Positions 37,201 through 49,300 of a DNA stretch of 64,000 nt are shown piece by piece. The stretch's first letter is position 1. The number at the start of each line of letters is the position of its first letter. Position numbers and translations under genes: made by a program. This DNA comes from Morella rubra (taxonomy: Eukaryota > Streptophyta > Magnoliopsida > Fagales > Myricaceae), in assembly GCA_003952965.2 (NCBI GenBank), contig CM025852.1:1129545-1193544 (forward strand), given 5' to 3'. The notes beneath the pieces were generated by a model that ran no database searches, had not been told where the DNA came from, and worked only from the letters and a program-made list of their open reading frames with translations.

Positions 37201-40000
37201 AAATAATATCCTCCCAGTCCCAGTCCCAGAAAACTATTAAAACTCTCAACATCCAGTGTATTTGGACCTCACATGATACGCTATCTTCCAAAAGACAAGT
37301 TATCCGATGAACATGGTACGATGCTTCATGCTCCTAAGTCCTAACCCTTCAATTAATTACTCAACTAGCTGTTACAAACATGGCTGCACCTCACCGTTTA
37401 TCACCGAATATATTCAGTACTACCTGATGATCTGCATGCAAGCTTTGTCTCCTTTATAGAGTTTCCGTCTGAGAGGCAAAAACAATACTAATATATCACG
37501 GGCTCCAGACCAGTACTACCGATCGATCAGTCTTGTCGTTCGCTAACACATCTGCAGGAAGCTTTTTTATAATCAATGCAAGTATGGATAAGATCAACAT
37601 AAATCAAAAACACCTTGGACAGGAACATTGGCCGTTTGTTTTTTGTTTTTCTCGTCTGTTAGCTAGCAAGATCAGCGCTTGGATATTGTGTTTTCAATCC
37701 ATAACTGATACCTACTCAATTTATCTAAAACGCATTTTTTTCTGCCAACCCCAACTGCTGCGAAGCCACAATATGGGGGAAGTTGTTCCTAACCAGTTCC
37801 AAACATTTTGACTCCTGCCGGCTGCCATGAAAGCAGTACGTGTGATGCCCAATTATCTCAGTTTTGCATACATAGATATGTTTATTCCCCTCCTTAAATT
37901 ATCTTAAGAAATTCTTGCGTACGTTTGACACTTAATGCTAAGTTTGGCTAGCTAGCTGAGAATCTATCTTTTGGTAGATAACCCAAACTTTATGCGAAAC
38001 CTTCAAACGACAATGGGTTATAGAATTTTACCTCTGAAGGCGACGGACACCGACGAGTCTTCCATTCTCTTCTATCGATAGATTTACCTGATTAAGCACA
38101 ATATCAAGGAGTATAGGGTGGTTAGAATTTCATCTGAGTTAATTTCCGTTCCATTTAGTGACCCAAGTTGAAATTAGCCTGCACCATGAATCGTGCAGTC
38201 TCTTATGATCCCGTGTGCGGGCCACTGATCTGTTTTTGGTATGTCGAATTACTTTTGGTCCACTTAGCTTCTTCTTCCTTTAGGAACAGTCGCTTCTGGG
38301 GAGAGATTTCCCTTTTTTTGCTAAACGTCTACACGACACCAAGCTTTTCCTTCGATACTATAGTGGAATCATGAAAAGCATGGTCAAAAAGATGTTGTTC
38401 TTTTTATTACACATGGTTTCCACACTTGACAGTGCCAATTAATCAAAGCATGCCCAATTGTGTCATCCACTGTAGCCATTAGCCCATATTTGTGTGTCGG
38501 TACTCGCTAGTGCTTTTGTAGCTAGCTTTTAATTTGCTCACAGCTGCATGCCCTGAAACAATTCAAAAAAAAAAAAAAAAAAAAACAGGAGCACTATGCA
38601 ATTTCATATGCAAGCTCCAAACTGCACCACATCTTTCGGTATTGGCATGAAGAAAAAGAAAAGAAAAAAAAAAAAAAAAAAAGGAAATTGGCCACATCTC
38701 ATTAATTAGAGGACACTAATTATAGGATATGGTCAAAGATAGAGTTAACTCAGCTAACTGAAGTAAATAAGTAAACTACAAAACGGGAGAGAAAAGAAAC
38801 GACATGCGTCAAAATCTCGAACTAAATTCCACAGCCTAAACTTATCCTCTTTGGTTTGTATTTTTGCAGTCTGTGTGCCTTGGAAGTTTTCAGTAGTTGG
38901 TTTCGATTTTGCTTCCCAGCTTTCTAAACCGGTGGTGGGGTTTTCTTTATGGCGACGTCGGTTCCTCGTGATGTTGACAAAATTCCAGTAAGGATAGCCC
39001 ATGTAGCGCCCAAACGTGGATTACACCGCACATGAAAAACCACCCCCATATCATAATTCATTGCTTCCATGAACTTACAAATACATCGATCTGATGCTAA
39101 CCTGTTTTTAGATGATCTTCTGCTTGGTCACTACTCAACTCCAGCAGCGATCGAGAGGATCATTTTGAGGGGAAAGCTGTGATATATATATATATCATTT
39201 GAATCTTCTTGCATTGGGGGGGCTCAGTCGTCATTGCATCATAAAAGCAAAGGTTCAAGCGAGCACTGTAACTCTGTATATGCATATATGTTTGTTTAGT
39301 ACGAAATCGGTTTCGTGAAAACAGAGTGACATTAATTAGTGTTTAGCAAAATAAAGAGTGGAGCCATTACCCATAAGCCGCCTACGTGGAAAGGGCACTA
39401 AATATTCAATCATGAGTTAAACTTGCCCTTAAACAGAGTAACTAGTCAAATACATCAGGAAGATTAACGAACGTTCTAGCAACGGGCCTAGAGTCGATAT
39501 GTTGGCATATTTGGATTGGTTTTCCTTTTTTCACTAGATTGCTCCCTGTTTGTCTATCCGCTGATTTTTTTAATTTTTTTTTTTTTTTTTACTGGAACAT
39601 GTAACTCCAGATTAGACCACATGAATGATATATTGTCTCTTATAGTAAAAGATTTACGCATTGAATTCTGAATACTTTAATTAATTCACGTACAGCTAAA
39701 CACCCTAAAGCTAATTTTGTCATTGATAGCAACGAACAAAAAAGTCTATATGGCCCTTTTGTTTTGACTGATAAGTGAATATACACATACCCTGAGTTTG
39801 ATATCAATTTTACTTTTGCCTTATATTATATAAAAAAAAAAAAGACAAAAGAAAAGAAGGTAAATTAGGTCAAAGCAAAACCAATTACAATTGACGTACA
39901 AATTAGCTGTCACTAATTGAGGTGAATATTTTTTGTTGTGGGTCCAATCAGAAGTGAAATAAGGTGGTAATTAGCTTTTAATTCAAATGGCACTGTCTTT
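34201..40000. other. Intergenic region between divergent genes
   Basis: AT-rich, with poly-A runs at about 38,566-38,585 and 38,667-38,682. No gene is supported; open frames up to about 80 codons show no family features. An ABRE/G-box pair lies at 34,883-34,905 and the first heat-shock-like palindrome just past its right end at 40,012. Confidence 0.45.
34883..34905. promoter_or_regulatory. G-box / ABRE pair upstream of RFS1-like gene
   Basis: CACGTGAC at 34,883 and ACGTGGC at 34,899 are two ACGT-core elements 16 nt apart, about 0.7 kb upstream of the putative RFS1-like start of transcription. Paired ACGT elements are the classical abscisic-acid response architecture, which would suit a stress-regulated galactosyl sugar gene. 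Function is inferred. Confidence 0.4.
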
Positions 40001-40011
40001 CTCTCCCTTTC

Positions 40012-40019
40012 TTCTAGAA
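40012..40019. promoter_or_regulatory. Heat-shock-like palindrome TTCTAGAA, site 1
   Basis: TTCTAGAA followed by GAAC: an nTTCnnGAAn heat shock factor core. First of five identical octamers within 1.4 kb upstream of the J-protein gene; no G-box follows this one. Confidence 0.5.
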
Positions 40020-40095
40020 GAACACATCGGAGGATTGGACCCACATGGTCGGCTAGCTATCATTCAAATAAATAAATAAAAAATAGTTTTAATAA

Positions 40096-40119
40096 ATATA
40101 TATATATATATATATATAT
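40096..40119. repeat. (AT)n microsatellite
   Basis: Twelve AT dinucleotides in the region upstream of the J-protein gene. Confidence 0.95.
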
Positions 40120-40272
40120 GTTTTATATTGGTCAGGAACTATCAACGAGTAAGCAGCTTGATTGCTTTAGCCAATTATATCAATCATGCAAACAAAAAAG
40201 GCAAATTATATTATATTTATTTTATGTAGTGTGGTTGCAGTTGCTAGTTGCTGGCATGCTCAAAGGAAAGCG

Positions 40273-40293
40273 TTCTAGAAGCATTCGCACGTG
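40273..40293. promoter_or_regulatory. Composite HSE/G-box module 1
   Basis: TTCTAGAA at 40,273-40,280, seven bases, then CACGTG at 40,288-40,293, followed by CC. Same architecture and spacing as modules 2 and 3. Confidence 0.7.
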
Positions 40294-40400
40294 CCAATCC
40301 CTGTCCGGTCGAGAAACTTGATGCCATTACCACCCTTCTCTCTCTATATATCAAAATAAATGAATCTATCTTAGGGAGGTGAGAGAAAGACAAAGACGGC

Positions 40401-40421
40401 TTCTAGAAAGCCTCACACGTG
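40401..40421. promoter_or_regulatory. Composite HSE/G-box module 2
   Basis: TTCTAGAA at 40,401-40,408, seven bases, then CACGTG at 40,416-40,421, followed by CC. The flanking sequence and the seven-base spacer differ from module 1, so the shared elements are not simply part of a recent duplication. Confidence 0.7.
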
Positions 40422-40590
40422 CCAAAACCATCGCAGCCACACAGACAGTAGGAGGACTGAAGGAAGGAAAGCACCCGTTGCAATTTCCGAAGGATAAGGC
40501 TGCCCATATTCTAGGCTGAATGGTCAGTTTCAGCAGTTGTCCACCGTTGGATTATTGTATTTGTTGTCTAATGGCTCTTAACTCGCTATC

Positions 40591-40611
40591 TTCTAGAAAC
40601 TCTTTCACGTG
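40591..40611. promoter_or_regulatory. Composite HSE/G-box module 3
   Basis: TTCTAGAA at 40,591-40,598, seven bases, then CACGTG at 40,606-40,611, followed by GCC. Spacing is identical to the other two modules while the spacer sequence is unrelated. Confidence 0.7.
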
Positions 40612-41373
40612 GCCGTGGGAGACGGTTCGGTCCCTACTTAGTTAACGTTTTATCGATGCGTGTCCGTCAAGTACGCAGAGGGAGAATGCTCTGTGCGTTT
40701 CAAAGCCGGGTGGATTTTTCGGTGTGGGCCGCCAGTCAGCTTTGATTTTGAAGCCGAAACAAACCCCCCGACAACCCAGAAATCAATCAATTTTGTGTGC
40801 TGAACAATGGGCTTTTGTTTTCCAGCTGCCGCACATTGTATTGGCGTGTCGCACATGGCTATCGGCTCCCTCTCCTTCCGCACACGGTACGCCTACGGGT
40901 TCAATTTTTAGCAACGGCTCGTAGTCTCCCCACACAAAGTGGGTGTTCGATCGTAAAAATTTTTATTTTAACAAAATAATTTTTTAAAATTTTGAGAGTA
41001 TTTTATTCTTAAAATTTTGAAGAATATTTTTAAAATTTTTATTTATTAAAATTTGTAAAAAATAAAATGTATATATATAAAAGTTAAAACTTTTTATAAT
41101 ATATTTATTTTATTAAAAATTTTAGTACTCTAAAATATTAAAAAAACAAACTTTACTTTAATCTCCTCTTCAAATTATTCATTTACATTCTAAATAAATA
41201 TAAAAAATTAATTTTCGTTAATTTTTCTTTATTTTTTTATTAATTTTATTTTCTTTAAATTTCTAACACCCCGAAATTTTACACCGGAACGCTATCTAAA
41301 AATATGGGAAGCCAACTCCATCAAAACGGCTCAGCTCCAGAGCCCAGCAACTAAAACTAGCCAGAACCAGGCC

Positions 41374-41381
41374 TTCTAGAA
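41374..41381. promoter_or_regulatory. Heat-shock-like palindrome TTCTAGAA, promoter-proximal
   Basis: Fifth copy of the octamer, about 160 bp upstream of the TATA box of the J-protein gene and followed by GGACTTGCATTCC. Its position fits a functional heat shock element. Confidence 0.55.
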
Positions 41382-41532
41382 GGACTTGCATTCCATGTCA
41401 GCACTCAGAAGGACCACTGAAATCAAATCACCCCTTCTTGCACTCCGAAACGTTTCTTTTAAACCAACTCAACCACACAGTTTTACCGTCGAATCCCTTC
41501 TTCGCGGCTTTCTCTCTCTTCCCATTGACTCC

Positions 41533-41541
41533 TATATATAA
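41533..41541 (+). promoter_or_regulatory. TATA box of the J-protein gene
   Basis: TATATATAA, 148 bp upstream of the ATG, followed by a CT-rich leader (TTCTCTCTTCTCTCT), the usual plant arrangement. Transcription start is expected near 41,570. Confidence 0.7.
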
Positions 41542-41688
41542 CCGTTTCCCCTTCGTCCCTTTTCCAACACACAACTTCTCTCTTCTCTCTGCCTAGAAAC
41601 CTAAAATAAAGCTTCGATCTTCTCTCTTCTCTCTTGTCCTAGCTATAGACGCTACCCATTTTGCCCCCTAAACCCTCTCTTTTCTCAA

Positions 41689-42189
41689 ATGTCTGCAACC
41701 CTAAGTCTCCCCTCAGCTAAACCGCTCCATTCCATGCCGGTAAATCGGTTCTCCTCCTCCACCAAACCCTTCGGGCTTCCTCGGAGAATCTCCACCACAA
41801 CAAGGACAAACACCGATCGAAGGTGCAGGGCTTCGATTTGCGCATTCCCGGAGGCAGAAGCGGCGACGGCAGTCGAACGTCGGAGGCCCGCGAGTCTGTA
41901 CGAGGTTCTCCAAGTCAAGCGCACGGCTTCCTTAACGGAGATCAAGGCCGCTTACCGGAGCCTGGCCAAGATGTACCATCCGGACGCGATGCTCGAGGCG
42001 GAATCGGATGGCCAGGATTTCATCCAGATTCACAACGCCTACGCGACGCTGTCGGATCCGTCGGCCAGGGCGCTGTACGATCTGTCCTTGGACAGCGCTC
42101 AGTGTCTGAGGCGACCCTTTGGGTTCTCGGCTGATAATCGGACCGGGTTTTACACGACCCGGAGGTGGGAAACCGATCAGTGCTGGTAG
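41689..42189 (+). CDS. Plastid J-domain co-chaperone, DnaJ11 type
   Basis: Intronless 166-aa gene for a small type III J-protein like Arabidopsis J11 (chaperone protein dnaJ 11, chloroplastic), which stimulates Hsp70 ATPase in the stroma. Residues 1 to about 60 are rich in Ser, Thr, Arg and Pro with few acidic residues, as in a chloroplast transit peptide. The J domain spans about 69-131: SLYEVLQVKRTASLTEIKAAYR, the invariant HPD at 97-99 (MYHPDA), and AYATLSDPSARALYDLSL. No zinc-finger or substrate-binding region follows, only a basic tail rich in Arg and aromatic residues, as expected for this subfamily. The start follows a TATA box and CT-rich leader with no earlier in-frame ATG in the leader. 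Upstream TTCTAGAA elements suggest heat regulation. Coding sequence is GC-rich compared with its flanks, common in intronless plant stress genes. Confidence 0.93.
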   Translation: MSATLSLPSAKPLHSMPVNRFSSSTKPFGLPRRISTTTRTNTDRRCRASICAFPEAEAATAVERRRPASLYEVLQVKRTASLTEIKAAYRSLAKMYHPDAMLEAESDGQDFIQIHNAYATLSDPSARALYDLSLDSAQCLRRPFGFSADNRTGFYTTRRWETDQCW

Positions 42190-43312
42190 GAGGAGAAGTC
42201 AAGATAGAACCCCTCTTTCTATTGTTCCCTCTTTTCTTTTCTTTTTTTTTTTTTTCCTTTTCTGGGGAGTTTTTTTAATTTCCTCAAGCTCTTTTTGGGG
42301 AAAATTTTTACTCCTCAACGATTTAGAGTCAACTCTGTAAATTCTACTTTCCAATTTTTTCCGAAGAGGAAATGCGTAAATATAATCTACTGCAAAGGTC
42401 GACTGTTGAGGCTCATTGTGGTTTGCTTGCGGGAGAATAATGCAAAAAGTGTTGTTATGTTATCAAAATAAATGATTACTATTATTTTGTTTGCGTACCA
42501 GCCAGATGTGGTCCAGCAAAATCTTAGGCAACTAACAATTCCCGGTATAGTTAGTTGCTTATAAATCGAAAAAAAAAGGGGATTGTTTTTGGCATGGTTG
42601 AAGCCGTGAAGCACAAGCATAACATAAAAAATAATTGACGACTCTTTATGTAGTACTAACGGTGTTAAAGGAAGGAGAAAAAGAAGAAGAAGCAGAGTAA
42701 ATGGGCAGCGTATAGTCCGTTTGATGGACGGTGGCGGTGGGGGTGGGGGAGTACTCAGAAAGTGCGTAGGTTGTAATTTACGCTAACTTTAGTCGCTCCA
42801 TTGCGCACTGGATTCGACTTAACCCATGCATTACGGTGGGCGTAGGCTTTATTCCAAGCTTCAGTTTTGAGTTTCAACAAGCCTCGTCTGGCTTTTTGAC
42901 GAAGATCCATTCCTCCTGTGAGTTATTCTTTTAAATGAAATCTTTATCTAGGAACTCGAAAACACAAAACCCGAACTTTTTACCATGTGCAGGAAGAAAG
43001 GGTTCAATCCACGTTTAGGACTTTTAGCCTCTTACGCTTTTGATTAGAAAGAAAACAATGCAAATGTTTCAAAGATACCAACTCCAGAGTGTACAAAAAG
43101 CAAAATTTCATTTCGGCAGAAAAACTTTTTGACAAGGAAAACCAACTTTAAAAGAACCTCTAGCCTATTTTATCACAACATTTTAAAGGACAATTTGACT
43201 CTACACTGTTCGGACCCCTTCCCATGGGCCATGGCCGTGAGATTTGTACAAACCCCCCCAACGTCAACAATCTAGCTCATGTAATTTGCACAATGCTAGA
43301 GCAGGCAGACAG
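42190..43312. other. 3' flanks of convergent J-protein and VARICOSE genes
   Basis: Contains the J-protein 3' UTR (T-rich, from 42,190) and the presumed 3' UTR of the minus-strand VARICOSE gene on the right. No additional gene is recognised. Confidence 0.5.
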
Positions 43313-46300
43313 TCATTTACAGGTCATCAGCATGGAGTTGATTACATGCATGAGAAGACGGATACTTGCAAGCTCAGCACCAGTACTCGTAGGCAAACTA
43401 CGTTGGTGATTCAGTATCTTATAGACTTGATCAAAGATGGGCCGGACATGCATTGCAATCATTGGGTCTTCTGGGATTATGGCATTAGCCACGTCTGTCA
43501 TCCAAGCAAGCTTCCGGGGAGTATCGTTGCTGATATCGCACGCTAACTGCTGCAAAAGAGAAAGCAGTACTCCCTGGCTCAAGGGGAGAGGAACAACTGA
43601 CAAAATCCCTCGTAGATCAACCTGGAGAGAGAAAAAAGGAGCACAGAGATATTGTTTAGATCAGTTTCCAATAATCTATGCAAGGGTTCATTTGGGAACT
43701 TGAGCAGCATATCAGAAATGGAAATTATTCGCAGCTATTCCAGTGTCTATAGAGTAAAGACCTGTTCGAGAGAATATTACCAACAATGTAACAAGAAAGC
43801 ATGAAGAAGGGCACCCAATTTGAAGATATACAACCCCCTTCCTCCAGTGGAAGTGAACTAATAGAGAAACTTCATGGGAAACGATTTCATGCAATTCAGA
43901 ACCAGATCCACCCCCCCCAAAACCAAACAAAAAAAAACAAAAAAACTGCTTTCCTGTCTTACTGCCTTTTCACAGGTACCCAGCCCTAACGAAATAAATC
44001 AAATACAGCTGAGAAGTAACAAGGATGACCAGGATGAGTAGATTTAAGACCTCAAATTCAACTGGACTGCAGACAATTTGGGGAAGGAAAACAGTTCTTG
44101 AGAACTAATGACAGATAATAACTCAACCGACTTTATCCCAAATTCAGCTGAAGAAAAATACCATGTGTTTAGAAACCTGACACCAAGTCAAAATGATGCA
44201 ACTGAAAAGTCTTAATGTTTGACAAGCATTGAACACAAAAAACATCTAGAAGCATCCAACAAGTTCTGGTTTCTTGGATTGAATAGCACACCTGAGAACA
44301 TAACCAGGATACTATTGAGACATCACTTCTTTGTAGGGCTGCAGTGAAAGCCTCCTCATATTTGCGTTCGGATACCAATCTTGAAAGCTCCTTGGTTGGA
44401 TCAACCGGCACCTCAATCTAATGCACACATAAGAATGCTTCTTATCAATACAGACAATCGAAACATTTCATAGAAAAAGAAATATGGAAACTGATAGTCA
44501 CGTATCAACCTCCACATTATTGTTTCATATGTATTTTACAGAATACAGAGAAACCACCAACTAGTCAAGAAAACAAAGTGGACCTTCTCATGGAGACCCC
44601 CCAAAGGTCCATTGCTCAGTTGGGAGACCAAGGGATTTACTGCACTCGAGCTTGCTCCAGCAGCAGCAAGAGATAATAGCTTTCTTTGACCCTCCAGCAA
44701 TTCTCCACTTAAGGTTTGAGCCACTGATGATGCTGAATTAATGGTCTCCTGCAGAATAATGTCAAAAGGATAAAATTAGGCTAGAATACAAAGAGGAAGT
44801 TTAGATAGCAGCAACGAACAAATGAGAACTCCTCAAAGCAAATTCTAACCAACATGGCAAGATGAGAATGTTGTTTGTAGAACCCACACCACAATACTTT
44901 CTCATCTGCCAAAACACCCTCATTGAATAAGAACTTGAGTGATGAGATAAAAAGCAATGTGCCCTCAACCCAATATACACCCATTCTTTTCCAACAGTCA
45001 TAACTCCCCAAGCATAATGTAACTGTTATTGCCTAAGATCATCTCAAGTAAACAGAAGTTCAGGACTTCAAATAGGGGACATAAATTGCTCCTGTTGTAA
45101 AGCAAATTCACTTAGAGATTTTAAGTAATTCAAGATTTAACATATAGAATCCCTATGAAAAACTAACACTTCAATAGACGTATATTGTTATAGATATACA
45201 GTGCTGAGTAGCTGATGTTATGATATAACCAGTTCAATGAGTTTGAATGTATCAATAAATGAATGTTTCCATAAGCAAATAAAGACATGCTTATTAAACT
45301 TCTCACAATCCAACGTACTTTGCTTATCTAAACTATGAAATAAAAGATGAATCTTAATTCAAGATACAAGCAAGGGAAGGGTAATCAAACAGTTAAAACA
45401 ATAAGAAAAATAAATTGAGACCCAAAATGTGGAACACTTGTACACACCCTCAGAGCAAGGGCCAACGGAGAATGGGCTGACTCAAAGTGCTGCTGAGCCG
45501 CAGTTGTATGTTCAACCATTCCTTTCTGAAATGTAGCATCCACTTGCTCAAACAGGGCTTTACATGACATCTCAAAGGCAGGGATCACTGATGTTTCCAA
45601 ACTATATTTCAAAGCATCCTGCAACAACAAAATGTTCAGTTCATTCTAGCGAGTACCTGAAGAAATTTTTTTCCAGGATATCTTATCCAATGTTGAAAAT
45701 AATTGTACCCACTAACCAGTGGTTCATATAATCTACATCAAATCAACCTTCACGAGTACCTGAAGAGCTTGTTTGCCAGAAGTTTGAAACTGCGCTTGGA
45801 TTTGCCTAGTAACAGTAGCTTCAAGTTTTGTACTGACAGATTTCTCCAGTTGATTCACTACCTTATCACCAACACCTCTCTGCGGCACAAAGCATCAGTT
45901 AGATCCTACAACAACAGTGTGACAGAAGAGCCAGTTCTTCAAGATTTTAACCTGAAAGGACTCTGTTATAGATGAGGATATTGTCTTCTCAATAGCTGGA
46001 GTAATTGAACGAACTACAGCTGGTCCTACTGCAGCCATTTCCTTCTTCACTGCTTTTTCTAACATCATTGGTAAGTCTTTATTCATAAAGTTATTAATCA
46101 AACTTGTTATTTGCTGTGAACGATCTCGTGATATCCTCTCATTTTTTGCATTCTCTTCTTGAAAACGAGCCCACAAACCATCAGCATTGGCTTTGACAAC
46201 TTTCTCCATACCACGTCCTAGATTTGTCTCTAGCTTTTTACATTCTTTGCTAACTGGTACAGATATCATTGTCGACATCTGTTTCTGCATTTCTTTTTGC

Positions 46301-49300
46301 GTCGTCATAAGCTGCAGAAAATGGAAAGGAAAAAAGGGGAGGGGGCAGGGGGAATAAAAAAACACAAATTAAAATGCGGGATGAGTATAAATATATTGGA
46401 ATGTTCATAATTTGAAAGAAAAAATTGTGTAACCGCTCCAGAACTTGCATTTCTCAAATCACAAGTATTGAGAGCAAGACTGGATATTGACAGCAACATT
46501 AACTTGTGGAGGAACTAATGACCAATAAGGATTATGCTATGAATCAACTCCATCGGAAAGACCAAAATTTTGATGATGAACCCACCCTCCAGTTCGAGAA
46601 CTTAGAAATTGTTTTCCATTGCCACTTAAAGTAAAGGTTTAATATGCTGAATACAATGGGACATGATATATGTGGAACGGGAGATAAATGTCCAGACTTG
46701 TAAAGCAATTACCTGATTAAGCATCTCCTGCATGGTCAAAATTTGAGAAAAAGCAGCTTCTGGAGAGGGGAGACTCATACTCCCACTCGGTTCATTCAAA
46801 AAATCTGTTGAATTAAAAACATTTGATGGACCTGAAGCTTGGGAGTTTTTCCCCTTCTGTTTTTTCCCTTTTGCACTGGGTGTGGATGACAACAGAACTT
46901 GTGTGGATGTAGATGGCTCAGAAACCTTCCCAGGCACATTTTTTGCGGAGTCATGGGCTTCATCCTCGTCAACATTAGAAGGTTGAGCCAGTGGCTCTGT
47001 TACACCAACACGATCAACTTGTGGAGCTTCCTCCACAACAAAAGTTTCTGCAGATATAGCACAGCATTCTCGGGCCATCTCGATACCAAGATCTGAAGCC
47101 TGCGAGCAAAAGAATTTTTCCTTACTCTCTAACAAAACATTTTGAGAATCTCCGTGTGGTCCAAACTCATTATTTTGTGTGGATTTTGTTTCACCAACAA
47201 CTTTCACCTCCACCTCAGCATTACCGGCATCACTGTTGACAATCACATCCTGGATACTTGTCTCTCCATCACTCTTGCTGTCAAGAACATTAGTCATACC
47301 AGAGGATGAATTGCCTTTTAACTCGGAAGGAGTTACCAGATGAGTGGGTTGTTTGAACATTATACGAGGATTAAGCGCAATAGATAAATCATCTTGGGCA
47401 TTTGCTGTAACTTTCCCCTTGTCATTCCGAGAATCATCATCCAATGAAGGCACATCAGACAAGTTTGTACGAATGGTGTCCACTTGCCTGTCAACTGAAT
47501 AATCATTAACTGATTGGTCTCCAACATAGACACTGAGTGGGGGACCTGGCTCAAAATTACTTGTTGGACTCCTAAAACCAGATAGCTCTCTAGACAAGGT
47601 AGGAGTCAAAACAACAGGAGGTGATGCGACACAAACACCATCACTATCACTAGTTAGTGGTGTTGGTGCAACGGGCTTAGAGTCCGTACTCAAACTGGTA
47701 ATTTCTTTAGAATTGGTTACCTCAGTAGAACCACAGCTAACAGGATAACTCACAGCAGTTGCACTCTCAGAGCTACTTACTTGTATACTTTGTTTGGGTG
47801 CTGAACCAGCCAAGGAAAGCGTCTCAGCTGCTCTACTTCCAGATGTGTCCAGAGCAGCAAATCCTTCAGCACCAGTTGCATCACCCGAAACATAAGAATC
47901 AGACCTTTCTAACCCGATGTTCTCCAGTGGTGGTGGTAAGCACTGGGCCAAGTCCAAAGCATATTGTTGAATAGCCAGTGTCTGGACACAATAAACCTGA
48001 ACAATATGTTCACCATGAGGCAATATTTCACTTGTCCCCGTAAAACTCAAAATAGGCATGGTGACCGTGAACTCCGCCATGTAATCCACACGGGTTGCTG
48101 CTGGATAGGGACCATAATCTAAGTGAACAGCATATATAGCATTCTTCTTAGCATTTGCAAATAAGAGAAGGCCTGCTTGAGACAATGCTGCGACTTGATT
48201 GAAGAATGCCTCCTCAACTCGAGGTTCAGCTGTGCTCTTCAAGTCCAATGTCTGGGTACACTTCCATGATTCTGCATCACTAGGCAGTAGCCAGCCTTCT
48301 TCACTTGTTGAAACCCATATTTTCACTTCTCGATTCAGTGGCCCCTATAAACAGACTTTACACTATTAAATAGAACAAACGCAATGAAATGATTATTGTA
48401 GAAAAAACACTTACTTGGAAGATGCATATCACAATGCAGTTCCAAAGAAAAAAAATCTATGCCAAAATCTATTGAAGGCCAAAAAAAATACTCATATACC
48501 CTAATAGTATTAGAACTAGCTATCTAACAATCTACACCGCATTGAATTAGACTGAAGAAATAACTTAGGCATGATGTATGTACCGCTGTGATAAGTATGA
48601 TGTGATCAGGCCGGTGGGGAGCGGTTAAAAATGTTGCCGAACAAACAGGCTGACCTTCGTGTGGTCTGAATACCGCAAGGGGTACAGATTTGCGATCTTC
48701 CCAGATCTTTACCTGTTTGAAAGTTCAGTCATATACATCTTTCAATTATTTAACCAAAATTAAATTGAACATATGGGAAAAATTGCACATAAGAATGCAC
48801 ACTCATGTACAAACGTTGCTTCGATTAAGAAAACGTTAAGAAATGCCATGTTGAAAATTCTGAATGCATTTATATCGACATTGTAAACCAACACATGAAA
48901 ATCCAGAACCCAAAAAATGAACATAAACCTTTGATGTAAAAAAAAACAGAAAGAGATGAGGGTAAATACAAACCGAGCCATCAACAGAAGCAGAAACCAA
49001 ACGGGTAATCATCCACTGGCACATTGACAAATCAGTTACTTCATCATCATGACTACCAACTAACTGGACACCATCAATGACCTTATCAACAGGACAATTG
49101 AGAGGTTCCTCTGCCGAATACGCCTCACCCTTCCCAACTTTGGTTGTATCAATTCTAAGAATACATCTTCCAATCCCAACTACCAAAATCTCCTGCATAT
49201 AAGTGGTTAAAAGTCATGGGTCATTCAGTGTCGAGCAACTACATGGGTAAAAGCAGTACCCAAAAAATGTAGTTTTTTTGCTAGTCTTGCATTAGGGATG

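Noticed and set aside
38754-39002. 82-codon minus-strand frame in the intergenic region
   Set aside because: No recognisable domain, promoter or splice context; its length is expected by chance.
43224-43703. Plus-strand frames overlapping the last VCS exon
   Set aside because: Antisense shadows of the conserved C-terminal VCS exon.
46899-47974. Plus-strand frames inside the large VCS exon
   Set aside because: They are shadows of the minus-strand coding exon, whose frame matches VARICOSE throughout.
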